Part shown: in pieces, positions 15,726 through 23,748 of the stretch
Position numbering within the stretch: position 1 is the first letter of the stretch
Layout: every line of letters begins with the position of its first letter
Assembly: GCA_934216505.1 (NCBI GenBank)
Contig: CAKQBW010000007.1
Coordinates: forward strand, 1-55,402
Source: an uncultured Alphaproteobacteria bacterium
GTDB lineage: Bacteria > Pseudomonadota > Alphaproteobacteria > CAAHEQ01 > UBA3637
Length of the DNA stretch: 55,402 nt
Direction: 5' to 3'
The notes under the pieces: generated by a model
Seen by the model: the letters and a program-made list of their open reading frames with translations, nothing else
What the model was told of the DNA's origin: nothing
Databases searched by the model: none
Position numbers and translations under genes: made by a program

Positions 15726-18186
15726 ATGCTTTTTCCCGCATTTTATTTTGAAGGAGGGTGATGGCTTCTTCCAAAGTGGGGACGGTTCCATCTTTTTTGG
15801 CGCTGGCCATCATTTTGCCACAGCGCACATAGGGACCATATTTGCCCACTTGATAGGTGACTTCTTGCTTTTCCCACTTGCCCAAAACTTGTGCCGAAGG
15901 TTTTTCTTTGGCCCCGTTTAATAAGATTTCGGCCCGCCCTAAATCAATGGTGAGCACATTGTCTTCAGGGGTGAGGGAGGCAAAAGTTTTCCCCCGTTTG
16001 ACATAAGGACCAAAGCGGCCAATACTGGCTTCTATGGGTTCATTTGTTTTAGAATCATTCCCCAACAGGCGGGGCAGGGAAAGTAATCCCAAGGCTTTGG
16101 GCATATCTATTTCATCGGGAGACATGCCTTTGGGAATAGACAGGCGTTTGGCTTCTTTGCCTTGTCCCCGTTGAACATACCACCCATAGGGACCTTTGCG
16201 CACAGAAATATCCAGTCCCGCTTCATCTTTTCCTAATTCTTTGGTGGGATTTTCCGCCGCAACTGACGGTTCAATCAAGTGCCCTTGTTCATCATATTTG
16301 GGGGGCTCTGTGATGGCAAATTGTTTGGTATATTTACAGGTGGGATAGTTGGAACACCCGATAAAGGCCCCAAATCGTCCCACACGCAACGATAATTTAC
16401 CCGTATGACATTCGGGGCAAAGACGGGATTCTTCCGTGGGAAACAGGCTTTTTTCCAAAGTTTGCGCCACCGTTTCCAAAACCTGCCCCATTTTATAAGG
16501 TTCTACATCTTTGATTGTTTTGTTAAACAAGGCCCAAAAGTCGGTCAGAACATCTTTCCATTGGGCTTTGCCATTGGTAATGTCATCCAACTTATTTTCC
16601 AAATTGGCGGTGTAATCATATTGTACATAGCGATTGAAATAGTTTTCCAAAAAGGCCGTCACAATGCGCCCTCTGTCTTCGGGAATAAAGCGTTTTTGGA
16701 CCAATCGGACATAGTCTCGTTCCTGTAAAACAGACAAGATAGAGGCATAGGTAGAGGGGCGTCCAATGCCTAATTCCTCCAATTTTTTGACCAAACTTGC
16801 TTCTGAAAAACGGGGAGGTGGTTCCGTAAAGTGTTGTTCCGCTTTGACTTGTAATGTTTGGAGGTCTTCTTTTTCGTTCATTGGGGGCAATAAAGCGTTG
16901 TCGTTTTCCCCTTTGTCATCGTCAATATCTTCCTTATAAACCTTGATAAAGCCCGCAAAAGCAATCGTTTGACCGGTCGCCCGTAATGTAAATTTGTTAT
17001 CTGTACTGGGAATATCCACTCCCACTTTATCCAAAACGGCAGATTCCATCTGACAAGCCACTGTCCTTTTCCAAATCAATTCATATAATTTGCGTCCGTC
17101 CGCATCTAATTCCACAGTGGCGGGCAATTTCAACGCATTTGTGGGCCGAATAGCTTCATGGGCCTCTTGGGCATTTTTGGAATTGTTTTTATAAAAGCGA
17201 GGTTCCTTGGGCAGATATTCTTGCCCGTATTCTTGTTCAATCACTTGCCGCAGGGCCGTTATCGCCTCTTGCGCCAAGGCAACCGAGTCCGTTCTCATAT
17301 AAGTAATCAACCCACCTTCATACAATTTTTGGGCGATTTGCATGGTCTTTTTGGCCCCAAAGCCTAATTTTCGGGAGGCTTCTTGTTGCAAAGTAGAGGT
17401 GGTAAAAGCGGGCGCAGGATTGCGTTTTGTTTGTTTGCGTTCAATGGTGCCGACATAGAAATGGGCTTGCTCAATTTGGACTTTTGTGGTCTCTGTAATG
17501 GTTTGATTATTTAAATCAAACTTGTCCAATTTTTTGCCCTCAATCGCATTTAATTTGGCGGTAAATTTTTCCTGACGAATTGTGTTTAAATCAACTTCAA
17601 TGCCCCAGTATTCTTGCTTTTTAAAACGGGTGATTTCATTTTCCCGTTCGCAAATCAAACGCAACGCCACGGATTGTACCCGTCCCGCCGATTTTGCCCC
17701 AGGCAATTTTTTCCACAACACAGGGGACAAATGAAAGCCCACCAAGTAATCCAAGGCGCGTCTGGCCAAATAGGCATTGACCAATTGCATGTCAATTTCA
17801 CGGGGGTGCGCTATCGCCTCTAAAATAGCCTTTTTGGTGATTTCATGAAAGACCACCCGATAAACAGGCATATCCGGTTTTAATTTTTTTCTTTTTTTCA
17901 ATTCCTGTAAAACATGCCAAGCGATGGCTTCTCCTTCTCTATCAGGGTCGCTGGCCAAATACAGGGCATCGGCTTTGGCTAATTGTTTCACCATTTCACG
18001 GACAGTTTTTTCGCCACGGTCTTGCACTTCCCAATCCATGGCGAAATCTTCCTCAGGTCGCACAGACCCATTTTGGGCGGGCACATCACGAATATGCCCA
18101 AAACTGGCCATGACAAAATAATCTTTTCCCAAATACTGATTGATTTTTTTCGCTTTTGCCGGAGATTCCACGATGACTAAATGCAT
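15724..18186 (-). CDS. topA: DNA topoisomerase I TopA
   Basis: Type IA topoisomerase of 820 residues that relaxes negative supercoils. The N-terminal Toprim domain (LVIVESPAKAKKI; DPDREGEAIAWH) and the active-site region GLITYMRTDS (catalytic Tyr) are intact. A CPEC...C zinc finger (about 588-620) and repeated C-terminal DNA-binding modules (IGRFGPYVKRG, VGKYGPYVRCG) follow. ATG 18186 is chosen: GGAGG lies just upstream, inside the in-frame extension that would begin at 18198. It is third in plsY-dprA-topA, 1 nt after dprA. Confidence 0.97.
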   Translation of the reverse strand: MHLVIVESPAKAKKINQYLGKDYFVMASFGHIRDVPAQNGSVRPEEDFAMDWEVQDRGEKTVREMVKQLAKADALYLASDPDREGEAIAWHVLQELKKRKKLKPDMPVYRVVFHEITKKAILEAIAHPREIDMQLVNAYLARRALDYLVGFHLSPVLWKKLPGAKSAGRVQSVALRLICERENEITRFKKQEYWGIEVDLNTIRQEKFTAKLNAIEGKKLDKFDLNNQTITETTKVQIEQAHFYVGTIERKQTKRNPAPAFTTSTLQQEASRKLGFGAKKTMQIAQKLYEGGLITYMRTDSVALAQEAITALRQVIEQEYGQEYLPKEPRFYKNNSKNAQEAHEAIRPTNALKLPATVELDADGRKLYELIWKRTVACQMESAVLDKVGVDIPSTDNKFTLRATGQTIAFAGFIKVYKEDIDDDKGENDNALLPPMNEKEDLQTLQVKAEQHFTEPPPRFSEASLVKKLEELGIGRPSTYASILSVLQERDYVRLVQKRFIPEDRGRIVTAFLENYFNRYVQYDYTANLENKLDDITNGKAQWKDVLTDFWALFNKTIKDVEPYKMGQVLETVAQTLEKSLFPTEESRLCPECHTGKLSLRVGRFGAFIGCSNYPTCKYTKQFAITEPPKYDEQGHLIEPSVAAENPTKELGKDEAGLDISVRKGPYGWYVQRGQGKEAKRLSIPKGMSPDEIDMPKALGLLSLPRLLGNDSKTNEPIEASIGRFGPYVKRGKTFASLTPEDNVLTIDLGRAEILLNGAKEKPSAQVLGKWEKQEVTYQVGKYGPYVRCGKMMASAKKDGTVPTLEEAITLLQNKMREKA

Positions 18187-18187
18187 T

Positions 18188-19312
18188 TTATCCTCCATAG
18201 ATTAAAGAAACTTGATGCCCAGGGTGGCGTTCCAAACGCCCCGCTAACTCTAATTCCAATAAGACAATGTCAATGACCGAAACGGGCAAGTTTAATTGAC
18301 GGGATAAAGTATCCACTTCAATGGGTTCAGCCGATAAAGCCGATAAAATTTCCTCTCGGCTTTGATTGACTTCGCTTTCTAATGAATAAAAATCGGGTAA
18401 AATTTCTGATTCAGGTAAAACATCAGATAAATGAAACCGTTGATTTTGATTCAGGTTTTCAATTACATCTTGAGCCTTTTCAATCAAGGTCGCGCCATCT
18501 TTGATTAAAGCATTGGGCCCTGAACTTCTAGGCTCTAAAGGAAACCCAGGGACGGCCATCACCTCTCGCCCTTGACTCAAGGCTTCTCGTGCGGTGATGA
18601 GGGAACCCGAACGCACCTGCGCTTCTATAACCACAATTCCTTCGGATAGCCCCGATATAATGCGGTTGCGGCGGGGAAAGTTCATGGGGGATAATTGAGT
18701 GCCAAAGGCAAATTCACTGACCAAACAGCCCCTCTCTTTGATTTGGACGTAAATATCGCTATTTTCTTTGGGATAAATCTCGTCCAAAGGTGTGCCTAAA
18801 ACAGCAATGGTTCCCGCTTGAGGGGAAGTCCCCTCCAAAGCCCCTTCATGGGCGGCTCTGTCAATGCCTTTGGCCATGCCGGACACGACATTAAAGTTTT
18901 CCTTTTGCAAGGCACAGGCCAAAAGGCGCGTCATATTTTTCCCATTAAGGGAGGCATTACGGGTTCCTACGATACCCACACTGCGATTGTTTAATAAAAC
19001 AGAATGCCCCAACACAAACAAAACAGGGGGCGCATCAGAAATTTGTTTTAATAATTTGGGGTAATTTGGATCATTCGTTGTTAAAATTTCCCCGCCGATT
19101 TCTTCCACCCTTTTTAATTGTTGTTCTGCCTCTTTGACGGGACAAATTTTGATTTGGCGCTTTTTTCCCCCCCGTTGGGCCAATTCGTCAATATGTTTTA
19201 ACACTTCTTCGGGTGTCCCGAAAAAGCGCATCAATTGACGAAAAGTGGCCGGCCCCACATTTTCGCTTAAACTCAGTTGAATCCATGCTAATAAATCTTT
19301 ATTTTTTTCCAT
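18188..19312 (-). CDS. dprA: DNA processing protein DprA
   Basis: A 374-residue protein that loads RecA on incoming single-stranded DNA during natural transformation. The Rossmann-like core has SVGIVGTRNAS, VVSGMAKGIDRAAHEGAL, FPRRNRIISGLSEGIVVIEA and SGSLITAREAL. A C-terminal winged-helix domain (about 310-374; ILSALSAEPIEVDTLSRQL) is present. It overlaps plsY by 14 nt and precedes topA by 1 nt. Other competence genes are not in this window, so use in transformation is not proven. Confidence 0.95.
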   Translation of the reverse strand: MEKNKDLLAWIQLSLSENVGPATFRQLMRFFGTPEEVLKHIDELAQRGGKKRQIKICPVKEAEQQLKRVEEIGGEILTTNDPNYPKLLKQISDAPPVLFVLGHSVLLNNRSVGIVGTRNASLNGKNMTRLLACALQKENFNVVSGMAKGIDRAAHEGALEGTSPQAGTIAVLGTPLDEIYPKENSDIYVQIKERGCLVSEFAFGTQLSPMNFPRRNRIISGLSEGIVVIEAQVRSGSLITAREALSQGREVMAVPGFPLEPRSSGPNALIKDGATLIEKAQDVIENLNQNQRFHLSDVLPESEILPDFYSLESEVNQSREEILSALSAEPIEVDTLSRQLNLPVSVIDIVLLELELAGRLERHPGHQVSLIYGG

Positions 19313-19928
19313 GTTTTGGGAGAGCCTTTTTTTCCTGAGTTTTTTTTAAATGGATTGTCGTTTCTGTGCCATTTATCAAACGCTTGATATTCTCCCGATG
19401 GCGATAATAAGAAAGAATCGTTAATCCTAAATAGAAAAGTGCACTCATGTATCCGTTGAAAATCCAAGCGAAAAAGGGGGCTAAAGCAAAGGCCGTCAAA
19501 GCCGATAAAGACGAATACTTTTTCCAACAGGCCATTCCCACCCAAGTCGTGATGGTCAAAACGCCTGTAATCGGGGTCATAAACAACATTAATCCCAAAG
19601 TACTGGCCACGCCTTTTCCGCCTTTAAAATGCAACCAAATAGGGTAATTATGCCCGATAACAGCCATTGTTCCCGCCACAAATCCCAAAAAAGGAGAATG
19701 GTAAATGTCCTGCATCAACAGGGCGATGAACCCCGCTTTTGTGGCATCAAAAAGAATGGTCAGGAGGGTTAAATCTTTTCGCCCAGTCCTTAAAACATTC
19801 GTTGCTCCAATGTTATGGGACCCGATTTGACGAATGTCTCCCACCCCTGCCAAGCGTGTAAAAACCAATCCAAAAGGGATTGAACCTGCTACATACCCTA
19901 ATAAACAAACTAAAACAAAAGCCGCCAT
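19299..19928 (-). CDS. plsY: Glycerol-3-phosphate acyltransferase PlsY
   Basis: Inner-membrane enzyme of 209 residues that transfers an acyl chain from acyl-phosphate to glycerol-3-phosphate, the first step of phospholipid synthesis. The three family motifs are visible: GSIPFG (about 13-18), GSHNIGATNVLR (about 36-47) and HFKGGKGVASTLG (about 101-113). Five membrane helices are expected. The start at 19928 follows AAGGAG. The Lys-rich C-terminal tail overlaps dprA. Confidence 0.95.
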   Translation of the reverse strand: MAAFVLVCLLGYVAGSIPFGLVFTRLAGVGDIRQIGSHNIGATNVLRTGRKDLTLLTILFDATKAGFIALLMQDIYHSPFLGFVAGTMAVIGHNYPIWLHFKGGKGVASTLGLMLFMTPITGVLTITTWVGMACWKKYSSLSALTAFALAPFFAWIFNGYMSALFYLGLTILSYYRHRENIKRLINGTETTIHLKKTQEKKALPKHGKK

Positions 19929-20010
19929 TTTCCACTCCTTTTTAAAAAATGATACACTATATATACAGCATTTTTTTGAAAAAAGCAAACCCAAAAAGGA
20001 CTTTTCTTTT

Positions 20011-20027
20011 TTACACTTATAGTGTAA
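20011..20027. promoter_or_regulatory. Operator-like inverted repeat
   Basis: TTACACT (20011-20017) and AGTGTAA (20021-20027) form a perfect 7-bp dyad around TAT. It lies just upstream of the -35 box at 20034 in the divergent plsY/20085 region. A related half-site (TACACTAT) occurs near 19953. It could bind a repressor of one or both genes. Confidence 0.35.
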
Positions 20028-20033
20028 TTTTTC

Positions 20034-20062
20034 TTGACGATTTTTCTTTTTTGTGTTATTTT
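20034..20062 (+). promoter_or_regulatory. Promoter of the IalB-like gene and rlmN
   Basis: TTGACG (20034-20039), 17-nt spacer, TATTTT (20057-20062), followed by CAAGGAG and the ATG at 20085. Confidence 0.6.
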
Positions 20063-20084
20063 GACCCAAAACAAGGAGAAATAA

Positions 20085-20591
20085 ATGAAAACAGTGATTT
20101 TTGCTTTAATTTGTTCAATATCTTGTCTGACATGGGCGGCGGATAAGCCTTTGGAAATTTTGGGGACCTTTGGGGAATGGACGGCCTATACTTATACGGA
20201 TTCAGCGGGAAAAGTCTGTTATATGTCTGCCGAACCCGAAAAATCATCGGGGAAGTATAGCAAACGGGGAGATGTCTTTTTGATGGTGCAACACCGTCCC
20301 AATGATAAAGGCTTTGATGTGGTAAATACAATAGCAGGCTATACTTACAAAAAGAATTCCACGCCGACTATTTCTGTTGATGGCAAGGTGAAAAAAAGTC
20401 TGATTGTTCAAGGGGATAAGGCGTGGGCTCGTGATGCGGCCACGGATAAGCATATTGTTCAACAGTTAAAGGCGGGGTCCAAGGCCGTTTTGACGGGGGT
20501 ATCTGTACGGGGGACAAAGACAACAGATACTTTTTCTTTAAAAGGTTTTTCCAAAGCCTATAATGAAATTTCCAAGGCATGTGGTTTATGA
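20085..20591 (+). CDS. Invasion-associated locus B (IalB)-like secreted protein
   Basis: A 168-residue exported protein with a signal peptide of about 18 residues (MKTVIFALICSISCLTWA then AD). The mature part has the family pattern GEWTAYTYTD...KVCYMSAEP at the start, an SKRGDVFLMVQHRP block and a C-terminal Cys (KACGL), which could pair with the Cys of KVCYM. IalB proteins are periplasmic or surface proteins of alphaproteobacteria, tied to erythrocyte entry in Bartonella; the general function is unclear. It overlaps rlmN in an ATGA. Confidence 0.85.
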   Translation: MKTVIFALICSISCLTWAADKPLEILGTFGEWTAYTYTDSAGKVCYMSAEPEKSSGKYSKRGDVFLMVQHRPNDKGFDVVNTIAGYTYKKNSTPTISVDGKVKKSLIVQGDKAWARDAATDKHIVQQLKAGSKAVLTGVSVRGTKTTDTFSLKGFSKAYNEISKACGL

Positions 20592-21655
20592 AAGAATTGA
20601 TTGGACTTTCCCGTGAAGAATTGGCCGAGGAGGTTGCTTTGTTGGGGCAACCGTCTTTTCGGGCGAAACAACTTTGGCAATGGTTGTATTTTTTTGGGGA
20701 AACAGATTTTGATAAAATGACGAATTTGCCCAAAGTTTTGCGGGAAAAGTTAAAGGAAAATTATACGGCGACTCATCCCAAGATTATCAGCGAGCAAATT
20801 TCCTCGGACGGGACCCGTAAATGGTTGATGGAATTTGCGGATAAATCCCGTGTGGAAACGGTCTATATCCCTGAATCCGACCGAGGGGCGGTGTGTATTT
20901 CCAGCCAAGTGGGCTGTGCGCAAGGGTGTCAATTTTGTCATACAGGGACACAAAAATGCCAACGCAATTTAACGGCGGGCGAAATTGTGGGTCAGGTCAT
21001 GGCGGCCCGTGATGCGTGTCAAGAATGGCCCACTAAAACAGATGAAAATCGTTTGCTGTCCAATATTGTCTTTATGGGAATGGGGGAACCTTTATATAAC
21101 TTTGATTCTGTGAAAAAGGCAATTTTGATTTTAAATGACAGTGCGGGCATGGAATTTTCTAAACGCAAAATAACGGTCAGCACTTCGGGACGGGCGGACA
21201 AGATTCCTTTGTTGTCAGAATTAGGGGTCAAGTTGGCGGTCAGTTTGCATGCCCCTAATGATGAAATTCGTAATAAAATTATGCCGATCAATCGTAAATT
21301 TCCTTTGGAAAAATTGATGGCGGCTTGTCGGACATATCAACAAAAATCGGATCGGCGGTCCTTTATTACAATGGAATATGTGATGTTAAAGGGAATCAAT
21401 GATTCTTTGGAATGTGCCCAAGAATTGATACAGTTAGTCAAGGGATTGGAGGTCAAGTTTAATTTAATTCCTTTTCACCCATGGGCTGGGTGCTCTTTTG
21501 AATGTAGTTCGCCCCAAACCATAAAACAATTTTCGGAATATCTAGAAAAACATTTTTTTGCGGCGCCTGTACGGCGGTCCCGTGGTGAGGATATTATGGC
21601 GGCCTGTGGCCAGTTAAAAACGGCCTATCAAAATAATTCAAATAAAAATACTTGA
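20588..21655 (+). CDS. rlmN: Dual-specificity 23S rRNA/tRNA m2A methyltransferase RlmN
   Basis: Radical-SAM enzyme of 355 residues that methylates C2 of A2503 in 23S rRNA and A37 in some tRNAs. The CAQGCQFC motif (CX3CX2C) binds the 4Fe-4S cluster, followed by MGMGEPLYNFD and a substrate-binding SLHAPNDEIRN. The C-terminal Cys in EDIMAACGQL is the expected catalytic partner. The start at 20588 is in an ATGA overlap with the IalB-like gene; an ATG 9 nt earlier is also possible. Confidence 0.96.
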   Translation: MKELIGLSREELAEEVALLGQPSFRAKQLWQWLYFFGETDFDKMTNLPKVLREKLKENYTATHPKIISEQISSDGTRKWLMEFADKSRVETVYIPESDRGAVCISSQVGCAQGCQFCHTGTQKCQRNLTAGEIVGQVMAARDACQEWPTKTDENRLLSNIVFMGMGEPLYNFDSVKKAILILNDSAGMEFSKRKITVSTSGRADKIPLLSELGVKLAVSLHAPNDEIRNKIMPINRKFPLEKLMAACRTYQQKSDRRSFITMEYVMLKGINDSLECAQELIQLVKGLEVKFNLIPFHPWAGCSFECSSPQTIKQFSEYLEKHFFAAPVRRSRGEDIMAACGQLKTAYQNNSNKNT

Positions 21656-21783
21656 CAAATATCAAATTCGTGGTATTCTAGTACTTGTCAAAGGGTAGAT
21701 TGTTCAAGGGGAAAGAGGAAAATAAGCGGTGTCAAAGAGGATATAAAAAAATACTTGACAAATTTAAAAACCTATGATATACT
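21652..21783 (+). promoter_or_regulatory. Tandem promoters of the YGRRH-repeat gene
   Basis: P1: TTGACA (21652-21657), 16 nt, TATTCT (21674-21679), overlapping the rlmN stop. P2: TTGACA (21755-21760), 17 nt, TATACT (21778-21783). Two good promoters in front of one small gene suggest high or switched expression. Confidence 0.75.
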
Positions 21784-21829
21784 TTCCAGCGTAGTGGGAA
21801 TTTACACAACAACAACGAAAGGAAACACA

Positions 21830-22171
21830 ATGAAAAATTTAAAATCTCTTACTATTATTTTCGTGGCCGCCATTGCCTTAGTGGCTTCTGTCTTTTGCGC
21901 CAATGATGCGCAAGCCTATTATGGGTCGCCTGTTTCTCATGGGTATTATGGGCGTAGCATGGGGTGCCGTGGTGGATGTGGTTATGGCCGCCGTCATGGG
22001 TACTATGGTTGGCGCCGTCATCATGGTGGGTACTATGGTCGCCGCCATCATGGTTGGTACTATGGTCGCCGCCATCATGGTTGGGGTTATGGTCGCCGTC
22101 ATGGGGGCTGGGGCTATGGTCGCCGCCATTACAGTTATCGTGGTTGGAGAGGCTGTCGTCGTTGCCGCTAA
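21830..22171 (+). CDS. Secreted Gly/Tyr/Arg/His-rich repeat protein
   Basis: A 113-residue protein. Residues 1-26 are a signal peptide (KSLTIIFVAAIALVASVF, cleavage likely after AQA). The mature part is almost only Gly, Tyr, Arg, His and Trp in units such as YGRRHHGW. It ends RGCRRC and has a CRGGC pair early on. It is strongly basic. Roles such as envelope glue, metal or polyphosphate binding, or an antimicrobial peptide are all guesses. The start at 21830 has GAAAGGAAA before it and lies after promoter P2; the longer in-frame start at 21755 coincides with the -35 box. Confidence 0.75.
   Translation: MKNLKSLTIIFVAAIALVASVFCANDAQAYYGSPVSHGYYGRSMGCRGGCGYGRRHGYYGWRRHHGGYYGRRHHGWYYGRRHHGWGYGRRHGGWGYGRRHYSYRGWRGCRRCR
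21995..22130 (+). repeat. In-gene tandem repeat, ~27-bp units
   Basis: Copies of a unit built on TACTATGGTCGCCGCCATCA occur head to tail and encode YYGRRHHGW. Two central units are nearly identical in DNA, so copy number could change by slippage or recombination. Confidence 0.75.
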
Positions 22172-22194
22172 TCCGAAAATAAATAAACTTTTCA

Positions 22195-22222
22195 ATCCCC
22201 GTGTTTTTATCGGGGATTTTTT
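22195..22222 (+). terminator. Terminator of the YGRRH-repeat gene
   Basis: ATCCCCG (22195-22201) with CGGGGAT (22211-22217) and a T run. Confidence 0.88.
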
Positions 22223-22223
22223 C

Positions 22224-22252
22224 TTGCCATTTTGTGGAAATTCTGCTAAAGT
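22224..22252 (+). promoter_or_regulatory. fabG promoter
   Basis: TTGCCA (22224-22229), 17-nt spacer, TAAAGT (22247-22252), then AAAGGAG and the ATG at 22277. Confidence 0.55.
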
Positions 22253-22276
22253 AAAAACAGAACAAAAGGAGAAGCA

Positions 22277-23014
22277 ATGTTTGATTTAACAAGTAAAACG
22301 GCTTTAATAACGGGGGCCACCGGGGGAATTGGTCGGGCGATTAGTCGTACTTTGTATGCCCAAGGGGCGCGGGTGATTTTAACGGATATGAATCCCGACA
22401 GTTTAAATGATTTTGCCAAAGAATTGGGCGAACGGGCCGTTGGTATTTCGGCGAATATCTCTCAAGAAGAGTCCCTGAAAAACCTTTTGGAGGAAGTTCA
22501 AAAACAGACGCAAGGGATTGATATTTTGGTCAATAATGCGGGGATTAATCGGGATACTTTGTCTATGCGTATGACGGACGAACAATGGGACGCTGTTTTA
22601 TCGGTTAATTTGACGGCTGGTTTTCGTTTGATTCGTTCTATCTTACCCCAAATGATGAAAAAACGCTGGGGACGCGTGATTTCCATGGCCTCTATCGTGG
22701 GGGTGATTGGGAATGTGGGTCAGGCGAATTATGCGGCCAGTAAGGGCGGTTTGATTGCCATGACAAAATCTATTGCCCAAGAGGTGGCGGGGCGGGGAAT
22801 TACCTTGAATTGTATTGCCCCGGGCTTTATTGCCACCCCAATGACGGAAAATTTACCCGAGGCGGTTAAGCAAGAAATGCTCCATCGGATTCCCGCTAAG
22901 CGTATGGGGACCCCGCAAGACATTGCCAATGTAGTGGCATTTTTGGCTTCGGAAGAATCAAGTTATATAACGGGCCAAACATTGAATGTTAATGGCGGCA
23001 TGTTGATGATTTAA
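22277..23014 (+). CDS. fabG: 3-oxoacyl-[acyl-carrier-protein] reductase FabG
   Basis: NADPH-dependent SDR of 245 residues that reduces 3-ketoacyl-ACP in fatty-acid elongation. The TGATGGIGRAI cofactor loop (10-20), NNAGINRD (about 84-91), the catalytic Ser in SMASIVGVIG and YAASK (Tyr/Lys) are all present. The C-terminal TGQTLNVNGGM is typical. It stands apart from other fab genes here. Its stop overlaps that of convergent truA by 4 nt, and its terminator lies inside truA. Confidence 0.93.
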   Translation: MFDLTSKTALITGATGGIGRAISRTLYAQGARVILTDMNPDSLNDFAKELGERAVGISANISQEESLKNLLEEVQKQTQGIDILVNNAGINRDTLSMRMTDEQWDAVLSVNLTAGFRLIRSILPQMMKKRWGRVISMASIVGVIGNVGQANYAASKGGLIAMTKSIAQEVAGRGITLNCIAPGFIATPMTENLPEAVKQEMLHRIPAKRMGTPQDIANVVAFLASEESSYITGQTLNVNGGMLMI

Positions 23015-23748
23015 TAATTGACTTTTATGAAAAAAAGTCCTTCGGCGGGTGCAGTTTGCCCGCCTTTTTTTCTGTCTTTAGCCCGAAAAGCCTTTTCAAA
23101 ATCCGACAGTGTCCATTTGCCCAGCCCCACTAAAACCAAAGTTCCAATGATATTACGGACTTGATGGTATAAAAAAGATCGGGCTTGAATGAGCATCTGA
23201 ACTTCTTCGCCTTTTCGTTTGACTTGGATAAAATCTAAAGTCTTTATGGGGCTTTTGGCTTGACAGTTGGCTGCCCGAAAAGTAGAAAAATCGTGCTTAC
23301 CTAGTAAAATTTGAGCGGCTTCGTTCATCTTTTTGACATTGAGTTTGGGTCCAATATGCCACACTTTTCCTTTGTTTAAAGCGGGAAAGAAGGGCGTGTT
23401 TTGAATGCGATATAAATACGTGCGTTGGACGGCCGAAAAACGCGCGTGAAAAACCTCACTCACTTTTTCAATTTTCTTAATAACCACAGGGTGAGGCCGC
23501 ATCAAAGAGTTGAGCGAATACAGAAAGGCTTTGGGGTTTAACTTCTGTTCGCTATCAAAGTGGGCCACTTGCCCTACCGCATGAACGCCTGCATCGGTGC
23601 GCCCGCTGCCACATAGGGGTGTTTCTTGACGCAAATAGGTTTTTAGGGCAGCCTCTAATACGCCCTGCACACTGAGTTGCCCTTCTTGCTTTTGCCACCC
23701 GATAAAAGGCGTGCCGTCATATTCAATGGTGATTTTATAGCGCATCAT
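23011..23748 (-). CDS. truA: tRNA pseudouridine synthase A TruA
   Basis: Makes pseudouridine at positions 38-40 of the tRNA anticodon arm. The 245-residue protein has the RYKITIEYDGTPFIGWQ start and the catalytic Asp motif GSGRTDAGVHAVGQVAHF (about 47-64), with SFLYHQVRNIIGTL downstream. The start is ATG 23748 or the adjacent ATG 23745. It overlaps fmt by 14 nt and is last in def-fmt-truA. Confidence 0.96.
   Translation of the reverse strand: MMRYKITIEYDGTPFIGWQKQEGQLSVQGVLEAALKTYLRQETPLCGSGRTDAGVHAVGQVAHFDSEQKLNPKAFLYSLNSLMRPHPVVIKKIEKVSEVFHARFSAVQRTYLYRIQNTPFFPALNKGKVWHIGPKLNVKKMNEAAQILLGKHDFSTFRAANCQAKSPIKTLDFIQVKRKGEEVQMLIQARSFLYHQVRNIIGTLVLVGLGKWTLSDFEKAFRAKDRKKGGQTAPAEGLFFIKVNY
23044..23071 (+). 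terminator. fabG terminator embedded in truA
   Basis: GGCGGG (23044-23049) with CCCGCC (23059-23064), then seven T on the plus strand. It stops fabG transcripts while its bases encode the C-terminal part of TruA on the minus strand. Confidence 0.8.

Noticed and set aside
21995..22130. CRISPR-like tandem repeats
   Set aside because: Units are head to tail without unique spacers and keep a reading frame, so they are coding repeats. No CRISPR array was seen anywhere in the window.
21855..22292. Long alternative frames (both strands) across the YGRRH-repeat gene
   Set aside because: They arise from the repeat. The chosen frame alone has a signal peptide, a ribosome-binding site and two matching promoters.
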